A stretch of 64,000 nt of DNA, taken from Prevotella sp. GTDB taxonomy: Bacteria > Bacteroidota > Bacteroidia > Bacteroidales > Bacteroidaceae. Position numbers and translations under genes: made by a program. Below are positions 40,711 through 46,928 of the stretch, one piece after another; the stretch's first letter is position 1; the number at the start of each line of letters is the position of its first letter. Below the pieces are notes generated by a model. It did not search any database. It saw nothing but the letters and a program-made list of their open reading frames with translations, and had not been told where the DNA came from. Location: positions 29,390-93,389 of the forward strand of contig JAEEQB010000011.1 of the NCBI GenBank assembly GCA_016285075.1, given 5' to 3'.

Positions 40711-41079
40711 TCAACTTATCTCTTTTCCAAAAGGTGAAAGGGCGAGCTTAGCCAGCCGGAAGTGCATCTGGCCGAACGGAATGCCTATAATCGTAATGTA
40801 GAAAATGAGCCCGTAAAAGATGTGGGTGAGCCATATCCAAATGCCACCGACAATAAACCACAGCACATTCATGAAGATACTCAGACAGCCAGGCTGCGAC
40901 TCCTTCCACTTCACCTTTGTGCCGAACGGCCAAATGGCCAGCATACCCAGCTTCAGGCTCTGCAAACCGAAGGGAATACCGATGATGGTGATCATCAGTA
41001 CCAGTCCAGCGATGAAATACTCCAAGGCTATGTGCAGTCCTCCAAATACAACCCAGATGATGTTTCCTAATGTTTTCAT
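40711..41079 (-). CDS. yccF: YccF-domain inner-membrane protein
   Basis: The 122 residues hold two YccF repeats: NIIWVVFGGLHIALEYFIAGLVLMITIIGIPFGLQSLKLGMLAIWPFG and NVLWFIVGGIWIWLTHIFYGLIFYITIIGIPFGQMHFRLAKLALSPFG. Each has the ITIIGIPFG signature. Predicted to be a small membrane protein of unknown function. The start at 41079 (MKTLGN) is chosen because upstream sequence in the same frame comes from a repeat element. It is probably transcribed alone. Confidence 0.9.
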   Translation of the reverse strand: MKTLGNIIWVVFGGLHIALEYFIAGLVLMITIIGIPFGLQSLKLGMLAIWPFGTKVKWKESQPGCLSIFMNVLWFIVGGIWIWLTHIFYGLIFYITIIGIPFGQMHFRLAKLALSPFGKEIS

Positions 41080-41160
41080 TTGCCTGTCTACTTTTAAACG
41101 TTTCTGTATGTTAGACGTAAAGACGATGCGAAAAGTTGCAATTGGGCTCAGGTTGACAAG

Positions 41161-41213
41161 AAATAATCCCAAATCGGTCATTAGCGTTATGATGAAAACA
41201 GCCTTCATTTTGT
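41161..41213. repeat. Partial direct copy of the 40318-40376 repeat
   Basis: About 40 bases, from AATCGGTCATTAGCG to GCCTTCATTTT, are identical to the left part of the MITE-like element except for one base. The copy stops where the first copy continues, so it is a truncated copy. Confidence 0.75.
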
Positions 41214-41269
41214 CCGCTTGGCTTGCCAAGAACTGGGGTCGTGCACCCTCGGTTCAGTGACCGCCGCAA

Positions 41270-41330
41270 GTGCACCCTGAAGGGGCAGCAGCTCAAAGCC
41301 CAAGGGCGCTACCCTGGGCTGTAAGCAGTT
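41270..41330. repeat. REP-like hairpin element
   Basis: CACCCTGAAGGGG is followed by AGCCCA-A-GGG-CGCTA-CCC-TGGGCT, a 9-bp stem with one bulge (41297-41320). This matches the look of Bacteroidetes REP elements ('ACCCTGAAGGG... CCAGGG'). Confidence 0.5.
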
Positions 41331-41345
41331 GGCCGGTGATTAAAG

Positions 41346-42020
41346 TCATCTGATTTCGTTGATGGCAACTTGCAAGCGTTCGAAGAACACTCCGATATGG
41401 TAGCCGTCAACAAAACGATGGTTAGCCGTGAAGGTGACGTTAATCATCCATCTCCCGTCACGCTCCACATATTTGCCCCAATTGACTCTGGGTATGGCAT
41501 CATCAGGATTCTCCATTCCTGGATTAATGATTGCTGTGGCATCGAGGTTTGGCGTACATGAGCAATAGACCACATTGGGAATGTCGCCCATTCCTCCAAA
41601 GAGGGTCGTTTGGCTGGCTATGGCCTTTGAAGTGGTTTCGACGTACTGTCGTAATGTGCCTTCAAAAGGAGCCGTATGGAATCGGAACACCTCCTCTTCA
41701 GGGCGTTTGTGCGTGAAATTGGTGTGAATCGTGTCGAAGCTCACCACCTGCCCGTCAATGATTCGAAGTCGGAAGTTGTCGATGCCGTTGAGCACCTCTG
41801 TCGTCAGGTAAATGAGCGAGAGATAGAACGATAAACCTTCACGGCGTTTGTACTCCAGCAGCCGTGTCACGTCAATATATGCCGCTACTGCAAAGTGTGG
41901 TAGCTTCAGCCGTGAAAAGTGTTCATACAGGTCACGTCTGTCCCAGTTGTTGATGTCTATTGGATGATACATGTTTTCTGTCACATAATGATCGTACAGG
42001 CATGTCTTCAGTTTCGACAT
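41346..42020 (-). CDS. Chloramphenicol acetyltransferase (CAT)-family protein
   Basis: The 224 residues match type-A CAT over the whole length. The active-site region reads FTANHRFVDGYHIGVFFERLQ: the catalytic His and the Asp four residues later are kept, but the first His of the classical HHAVCDG is Asn and the Cys is Val. The N-terminus has HPIDINNWDRRDLYEHF, typical of the family. It may acetylate chloramphenicol or another hydroxyl substrate; chromosomal CAT-like proteins often do not give resistance. The start at 42020 (MSKLKTCLYDH) is preferred. Confidence 0.8.
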   Translation of the reverse strand: MSKLKTCLYDHYVTENMYHPIDINNWDRRDLYEHFSRLKLPHFAVAAYIDVTRLLEYKRREGLSFYLSLIYLTTEVLNGIDNFRLRIIDGQVVSFDTIHTNFTHKRPEEEVFRFHTAPFEGTLRQYVETTSKAIASQTTLFGGMGDIPNVVYCSCTPNLDATAIINPGMENPDDAIPRVNWGKYVERDGRWMINVTFTANHRFVDGYHIGVFFERLQVAINEIR

Positions 42021-42037
42021 ACGCTTCAATTTTGTGG

Positions 42038-42045
42038 CAAAGATA
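42038..42045 (-). promoter_or_regulatory. Promoter of the CAT-family gene, -7 box
   Basis: TATCTTTG on the minus strand, about 18 bases before the chosen ATG. Confidence 0.6.
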
Positions 42046-42107
42046 CGAACAAGTGAGCAGAAAACCAAATATAACTGGATTTTTCTTACAGTCTATTTCT
42101 CCGTATT

Positions 42108-42300
42108 TCGGAATGAGGCAGCCCACGACCTTTCTCGGATTGTCCTGCCTGCATGAACAATGTCCTTTCCTTGTCCAAGTCCACTTCCGTCCCAAGACCA
42201 TACTCATAACAGAATGCCATCATCACCTGCGCCCTATACAGTCCCTGTTCAGCAGAGGCCACCAACTTGAGTCGTGCGAAATGCAGGTTTTCACTTTCAG
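42108..42300 (-). pseudogene. Sel1-repeat protein remnant
   Basis: Minus-strand translation over 42300-42108 gives FARLKLVASAEQGLYRAQVMMAFCYEYGLGTEVDLDKERTLFMQAGQSEKG. This is one Sel1-like repeat (AEQG..A...L...Y..G.GV..D...A...), preceded by an in-frame stop and without a start. Only a fragment of a larger gene remains. Its 5'-proximal part lies within the 87-bp direct repeat. Confidence 0.65.
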
Positions 42301-42329
42301 ACGGTTAAAAATGTATTAAATTACACCTT
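42243..42329. repeat. 87-bp direct repeat, left copy
   Basis: From CCCTGTTCAGCAGAGGCC to TTAAATTACACCTT, 84 of 87 bases match the copy at 45630-45716 in the same orientation. The two copies bound the broken type I restriction-modification locus. Each is followed by a TAnnTTTG promoter box 28 bases later. Confidence 0.92.
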
Positions 42330-42356
42330 TTATATACAAATAAGAAATATTATTTG

Positions 42357-42364
42357 TAATTTTG
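42357..42364 (+). promoter_or_regulatory. Promoter of the broken restriction-modification locus, -7 box
   Basis: TAATTTTG about 89 bases upstream of the first start codon. The leader contains hairpins GTCGTG-A-CACGAC and GGCAG...CTGCC. Confidence 0.55.
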
Positions 42365-42452
42365 CCATCAAGTATCAGCTAATCGTCGTGACACGACACT
42401 GCTACGGCAGGATATAATGACAAGTGTGCTGCCTAAAACTATCGTATAGATT

Positions 42453-42707
42453 ATGAACCAAAGTCAATACAACCTACTGTTCTCGTTCATCTGGAACATT
42501 GCTACAGATGTGCTTGTATATGCTATTGAGTTCATAGAATTAGAAGAAAAGAAAAATAATTCTATTGACATGTTTACTTCTATATTGATTTTGCTAATCG
42601 CTATCGGATTATTATTTCTTGTATCAGAAATAGGCCTTATAGGTATTATCATCATAATAGGTTTTATTGGGGCTATACCAAAATTATCTTTAACAGGTAA
42701 ATTATAA
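42453..42707 (+). pseudogene. Chimera: N-terminus of a second HsdM type fused to a hydrophobic tail
   Basis: The first 24 residues (MNQSQYNLLFSFIWNIATDVL...) match the start of another class of type I DNA methylase (SFIW-IA-DVL pattern). The sequence then changes to EFIELEEKKNNSIDMFTS followed by two membrane-spanning segments (ILILLIAIGLLFLV and IGLIGIIIIIGFIGAI). It looks like a deletion joined the methylase start to an unrelated small membrane protein. The frame is intact and the gene sits after a promoter and 13 bases before hsdM, so it may be translated. Confidence 0.5.
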
Positions 42708-42720
42708 TAAAAGAAGGAAT

Positions 42721-43764
42721 ATGGCAAAGAAAACCAAAGTTGTCAAAGAGAAATCTATAGAAGACCGAATATGGGACAGCGCGAACAAGCTTCGTGGTAA
42801 TCTCACTGCATCTGAATATCAGAATGTGGTGCTGGGTCTCGTATTCCTTAAATATATCAGCGATTGTTTCGAGAAGCGTTACAAAGAACTTGTAGAGGAA
42901 GGCGACGGTTTTGAGGAAGATCGCGACGAATATACAGCAGAACATGTGTTCTGGGTGCCACAGGATGCTCGTTGGAATGTCATAGCCTGCAAGGCGCATA
43001 GCCCTGAGATTGGACAAGTGATAGACCATGCCCTTGAAGAGATTGGGCGTGAGAATCCCCGCCTGAAGAAGGTGATGCCCAACAACTACTCTCGTCCTGA
43101 GATTGACAAGATTCGCTTGGGTGAGGTGGTGGAGATCTTCGACAACATGGATATGCATGCACAAGGCGAAGGCATCGACCTTTTCGGACGAGTGTATGAA
43201 TATTGCCTGCAGAACTTTGCGGCAGAAACCCAGTCGTCAGGTGGTGAATTTTACACACCTTCCTGCACTAACCAGTTGTTCTACAACGTGTCTATCCCTG
43301 TCTGCGTCTGGTTCTTCAATCGTAAGAAAAAGAATCCGGGTAAGGTGCTCTTCATCGATGCCAGAGAGATGGGCATGATGGTGGATCGCACCCATCGTGA
43401 ACTCAGCGACGACTTTGTACGTTACGATACTGTTAAGAAAGAAGACAAGCCTTGGACCAGTCTCCCTGCTGAGGAGTGCGATGTGCAGCGCATTGCAGCC
43501 ACTTTCCGAGCCTACGAAAACGGAACCCTCGAAGATGTCAAAGGCTTCTGCAAGGTGGCAACTATCGAGGAAATAGGCAAACAGGACTGGGTGCTCACTC
43601 CAGGCCGCTATGTCGGTATTGCTGACGAGGAAGAAGATGCAGAGCCTTTCGAGGAGAAGATGGCCCGACTGACCGCTGAACTCGGCGACCTCTTTGCAGA
43701 GAGTCATCGACTGGAGGCTGGCATCCGTGAGAAACTCGCTGGGATTGGATTCAACGTGAAGTAG
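42721..43764 (+). pseudogene. hsdM: Type I modification subunit HsdM lacking its methyltransferase core (in-frame deletion)
   Basis: The N-terminal recognition domain is complete (SIEDRIWDSANKLRGNLTASEYQNVVLGLVFLKYISD) and runs to QSSGGEFYTP, the residues just before the SAM-binding motif. It then jumps straight to TNQLFYNVSIPVCVWFFNRKKKNPGKVLFIDAREMG, which in intact HsdM lies about 180 residues later. The SAM motif (DPCCGSGG) and catalytic NPPF are both absent, so the 347 residues compare with about 520 normally. The frame is preserved and the C-terminal coiled-coil tail is intact. The product could still dimerise or bind HsdS/HsdR but cannot methylate. Confidence 0.85.
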
Positions 43765-43769
43765 AAGAT

Positions 43770-44783
43770 ATGGAAGAGAACAAAATCATACTATATAAGG
43801 ATGAAGAAGGCAGGGTGAACGTGAATGTGCGCTTTGCCGATGAGGATGTGTGGCTGACACGCGAGCATCTTGCGGAGATTTATGCTACTACTCCTCAGAA
43901 CATTAGTCTTCATGTTGGAAACATCTACCAAGACCAAGAACTGAGTGAAGAGGGAACTCGAAAGAAATTCTTTCTAGTTCGCCAAGAGGGCAAGCGGCAG
44001 GTTAAAAGGGAGATTGACCACTACAACCTCGACATGATTATTGCTCTCGGCTATCGTGTGCAGTCGCCCATAGCCGTTCGCTTCCGTCGCTGGGCTACAC
44101 AGCGCCTACATGAGTATATCCAAAAAGGCTTCACGATGGATGACGAGCGACTGAAGCAAGGCGGAAACCGATACTTCAAGGAATTACTGCAACGCATACG
44201 CGACATCCGTAGCAGTGAGCGCAATTTCTATCAGCAAGTGACTGATATCTATGCCACATCGACCGACTACGACCCTCGTGCCAAGATGACCAAGCTCTTC
44301 TTTGCCACTGTACAGAACAAGATGCACTATGCCGTTCACGAGCATACAGCAGCAGAACTGATTTATGAGCGCGTGGATAATGAGAAGCCTTTTGTGGGAA
44401 TGACGAACTTCAAAGGCAACTATGTGACACGCGATGATGTGAAGATAGCCAAGAACTACCTCACTGAACTGGAGTTGCAACGTCTGAACCTGCTCACCTC
44501 GCAGTTCCTCGACTATGCAGAGTTTCAGGCTTTGGAGCAGAATCCCATGACAATGGCAGACTGGATAGCAGCCCTCGATGACCAGATATTGCGCTTACGC
44601 AGGAATATCCTCGAAGGTGCTGGCACTGTTTCGCATCAGGAAGCCATTGAGAAGGCGGAGCGAGAGTTTGAAATCTACCGTGAACGTGAGATGCGACTAT
44701 TGGAGAGCGATTTCGACAAGGTTGTCAAACGCCTCAAGAATCTGCAGAAAGGTGACGACGATGAAAAGGAGGAGGGTGTATGA
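43770..44783 (+). CDS. RhuM-family protein (virulence RhuM)
   Basis: The 337 residues form a complete RhuM protein: NVNVRFADEDVWLTREHLAEIYATTPQNISLHVGNIY, then YNLDMIIALGYRVQSPIAVRFRRWATQRLHEYI, and a C-terminal helical region. Such genes are frequent inside type I restriction-modification loci of gut bacteria, between hsdM and hsdS; their role is unknown. It begins 5 bases after hsdM and its stop overlaps the ATG of an hsdS stub, as in the ancestral gene order. Confidence 0.85.
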   Translation: MEENKIILYKDEEGRVNVNVRFADEDVWLTREHLAEIYATTPQNISLHVGNIYQDQELSEEGTRKKFFLVRQEGKRQVKREIDHYNLDMIIALGYRVQSPIAVRFRRWATQRLHEYIQKGFTMDDERLKQGGNRYFKELLQRIRDIRSSERNFYQQVTDIYATSTDYDPRAKMTKLFFATVQNKMHYAVHEHTAAELIYERVDNEKPFVGMTNFKGNYVTRDDVKIAKNYLTELELQRLNLLTSQFLDYAEFQALEQNPMTMADWIAALDDQILRLRRNILEGAGTVSHQEAIEKAEREFEIYREREMRLLESDFDKVVKRLKNLQKGDDDEKEEGV

Positions 44784-44818
44784 GTGAGTGGAAAGAATTA
44801 AGATTCAACGTGAAATAA
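44780..44818 (+). pseudogene. hsdS start stub fused to an HsdM tail
   Basis: The 12 codons read MSEWKELRFNVK then stop. The first six or seven are the usual HsdS start (MSEWKE.(R/K)LG), overlapping the RhuM stop by four bases. The last four repeat the C-terminal FNVK of HsdM. The specificity subunit has been deleted and only its start codon region remains. Confidence 0.7.
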
Positions 44819-44827
44819 AGGCTGATT

Positions 44828-45337
44828 ATGTATATACCACCATTTACAGTTAGTGCTGAGGCCATCAACCTGATAGCTGAGATTTCAGCTCAGATAGAGC
44901 GCTATGCTATCCGTTTGGAACAGGAAGACGGCCTGCGGTTGCGAAAAGCCAATCGTATTAAGACCATCCATTCGTCGCTCGCTATAGAAGGTAACACATT
45001 GAGCGAGGACGAAGTGCGTGACATCATTGACGGAAAGAACGTGGTAGCCCATCAGAGTGCGCCATTGCAGAAACAAGTTCCTAATAAAGTTCCTAATAAA
45101 GTTCCTAATAAACTCAAGAAAGAATTTCCGGATATATCCGATGCTACATGGGATGTATATAGGATATTGAAATCCAGTCATTCGGCATCATCAGAAGAAA
45201 TCGGTGCAGCATTAGGCATTAGCAGTCGTATGGTTCGCAAGCATATTGCCTCTCTGCGTGAGGCTGGTATCATTGTCCGTATAGGCAGCAACAAAACAGG
45301 TCATTGGGAAGTTATCAGAAAGGAGGTAGGAGTATGA
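44828..45337 (+). pseudogene. Fic-family protein lacking the Fic catalytic domain (in-frame deletion)
   Basis: The N-terminus is a Fic_N-type segment with the inhibitory-helix motif SLAIEGN (S-x3-E-G/N) and TLSEDEVRDIIDGKNVV. Intact homologues then continue with about 190 residues including HPFxDGNGR; here the text passes directly to HQSAPLQKQVPNKVPNK... and a C-terminal winged helix (ATWDVYRILKSSHSASSEEIGAALGISSRMVRKHIASLREAGII). AMPylation is therefore impossible. What remains is an autoinhibitory helix linked to a DNA-binding-type domain. A 12-bp unit (GTTCCTAATAAA) is repeated three times at about 45076-45112, encoding VPNK repeats. Confidence 0.8.
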
Positions 45338-45620
45338 GTGAGTGAAGAGAGTATAGACTTGGAGATGTTTATGAAGAGAGTCATTCCCTGGAGGCAGGCA
45401 TCCGTGAGAAACTCGCAGGGATCGGATTCAACGTGAAGTAAGGTTATGGAAGAGAACAAAATTGTAATATATAAGGATAAAAATAATTCTATTCAGCTTG
45501 AGGTAAAGTTGGATGGAGATATGGTATGGCCATCAAGAAACTGCATCAGATAGAGGGGGCCTCACTCTATGAGTGTAACTTCAAGTTTACGCAGATGCTG
45601 TAGTATGGCATTGAGATGCA
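45334..45620 (+). pseudogene. Composite debris: hsdS start, hsdM 3' end, second rhuM start
   Basis: At 45334 an HsdS start (MSE, then TGA where TGG is expected, then R-EYRLGDV) overlaps the Fic stop. At 45376-45440 it is joined to a second copy of the HsdM C-terminus (LEAGIREKLAGIGFNVK-stop). From 45446 a second RhuM-like start follows (MEENKIVIYKDKNNSIQLEVKLDGDMVW) and breaks off. The remaining 80 bases have an interrupted frame (GASLYECNFKFTQML-stop) that I cannot assign. Positions 45376-45479 are a diverged direct copy of 43699-43803. Confidence 0.7.
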
Positions 45621-45629
45621 ATATACTGC

Positions 45630-45716
45630 CCCTGTTCAGCAGAGGCCACCAACTTGAGTCGTGCGAAATGCAGATTTTCGCCTTCAGACGGTTAAAAATG
45701 TATTAAATTACACCTT
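45630..45716. repeat. 87-bp direct repeat, right copy
   Basis: Matches 42243-42329 with three mismatches. It is immediately followed by the promoter of the phosphorothioation operon. Confidence 0.92.
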
Positions 45717-45744
45717 ATTATAATTGTAGAACAAAAATTATTTG

Positions 45745-45752
45745 TACCTTTG
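45745..45752 (+). promoter_or_regulatory. Promoter of the ssp-type operon, -7 box
   Basis: TACCTTTG is a perfect -7 element. It predicts a leader of about 295 bases before the sspB ATG, far longer than elsewhere in the window. Confidence 0.65.
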
Positions 45753-45840
45753 CATTTGCATTGCAGTTGCCGCCGATGTTATAGTGACGAGAAGACGGCT
45801 GGCTGAATGGTCAAAGCTGTGGTGCAAGAACTTATTGGCA

Positions 45841-46041
45841 AGTAGACTAGTATCTACTATCTGAAGGGGTTTCAACTACAAAAGTCCTGGAAAAACTTTA
45901 TTGAAACGGATCCTGGAGGAAGTTAGGTACGCCGTAATAGGCGTACCCTTTCTCTGTATTTCGTTTCAAGCCTCATTTCCAGGACAGGTGTAGTTCGAAA
46001 ATACCATAAGAGAAGGGTACGTTCTTTTTTGCCTATTACGG
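45841..46041 (+). promoter_or_regulatory. Structured leader, candidate attenuator of the ssp-type operon
   Basis: Pairings seen: AGTAGA/TCTACT (45841-45858); a long imperfect stem 45874-45893 with 45976-45995 (GTCCTGGAAA/TTTCCAGGAC plus AACTAC/GTAGTT); inside it TTGAAACG/CGTTTCAA (45901-45908, 45962-45969); and innermost GGTACGCC-GTAATA-GGCGTACC (45926-45947, perfect 8 bp). An exclusive alternative pairs 45932-45955 with 46009-46041: CCGTAATAGGC with GCCTATTACGG, perfect 11 bp, and GTACCCTT-CTCT with AGAGAAGGGTAC. The AGAGAAGGGTAC arm is followed at once by GTTCTTTTTT, like an intrinsic terminator. Folding one way should release, the other way stop, transcription into sspB, or mask its start. 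Confidence 0.6.
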
Positions 46042-46052
46042 AACTTAGAACA

Positions 46053-46928
46053 ATGAGCAATAGTAAGGTTAAGAAATATACGTTTTCCGGGCATGAATCG
46101 TTTCCTTGCAAGTCGCTTTGGCTAAAGAAGGGATATGATTTTGTGGTGGCAGGAAATGACTTCAACAGTCCTGAAGCTGTGATTGGACTGGGAGTGGGTA
46201 AGAATATGGTTGCCTCCATCCGTTTCTGGCTGAGAGTTTTTGGTGTCACGAAGAATGACGAACAAACTGAGTTGGCAGATTATCTATTCAACGACCAAAA
46301 CGGGAAGGACAAATATCTCGAAGATATTGCAACCTTATGGCTGCTCCATTTCAATCTTGTATTCTCAGAGGAAGCGACACTTTACAATATGTTCTTCTGT
46401 GGCGTTCAGCGAGAGCGTACACACTTTGAACGAGAGCAGGTGCTGACATTCGTGAAAATGAGAATGGTGGAAGCTAATAAGATGACACTGTTCAATGCCA
46501 ACACAGTAAAGAAGGATATTGGTGTACTCTTACAGAACTACACATTGCCTCGAAAAGCCCAATCTAACGAAGACTTCTCATCATTACTGATAGATCTTGA
46601 CTTGATTCGCCAAAGTTCAGAAGGAAAGGGCTACTACTTCAATGTTGATGGCAAACGCAAGGTGACGAAGGAGATTTTCCTTTATGGACTGCTGAAGTTG
46701 AAAGAGCAGGAAGGTGATAACACTATTCCTTTCAGCACCATTCAGGAAAGAGTTGGCTTGGCGTTCTGTATGCAGGACTTCGAGACGATTGAAATGCTGA
46801 AGCAGCTGGCCAGCGATTACAGTCAGTATTTCGCCTATAATGATGTGGCAGGAATTAAACAGATTCAGTTCACCAAAGACTTGAATGACAAACAGGTTTT
46901 AGACGATTATTATGGCAAAGACATTTGA
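46053..46928 (+). CDS. sspB: DUF4007 protein, SspB-like component of a DNA-phosphorothioation system
   Basis: The 291 residues match DUF4007 over their whole length: YTFSGHESFPCKSLWLKKGYDFV at the start, AVIGLGVGKNMVASIRFWLRVFGV, LEDIATLWLLHFNLV, and a C-terminal winged-helix-like part. As I recall the literature, SspB (a strand-specific nickase in single-stranded phosphorothioation) belongs to this family; no classical nuclease motif is visible by eye. The ATG at 46053 is chosen; an upstream TTG at 46029 lies in the leader structure. It overlaps the next gene by 17 bases and opens a seven-gene operon. Confidence 0.75.
   Translation: MSNSKVKKYTFSGHESFPCKSLWLKKGYDFVVAGNDFNSPEAVIGLGVGKNMVASIRFWLRVFGVTKNDEQTELADYLFNDQNGKDKYLEDIATLWLLHFNLVFSEEATLYNMFFCGVQRERTHFEREQVLTFVKMRMVEANKMTLFNANTVKKDIGVLLQNYTLPRKAQSNEDFSSLLIDLDLIRQSSEGKGYYFNVDGKRKVTKEIFLYGLLKLKEQEGDNTIPFSTIQERVGLAFCMQDFETIEMLKQLASDYSQYFAYNDVAGIKQIQFTKDLNDKQVLDDYYGKDI

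Noticed and set aside
41080..41229. Longer N-terminus for YccF
   Set aside because: The extra residues come from the repeat element; YccF homologues begin at the MKTLGN-like methionine.
43770..44783. HsdS or HsdR for the gene after hsdM
   Set aside because: The sequence is RhuM-family throughout; no target-recognition domains or helicase motifs.
45745..46052. Retron-like non-coding RNA before the defence operon
   Set aside because: It has nested inverted repeats, but there is no reverse transcriptase gene in the window; an attenuator explains the alternative pairing and T tract better.
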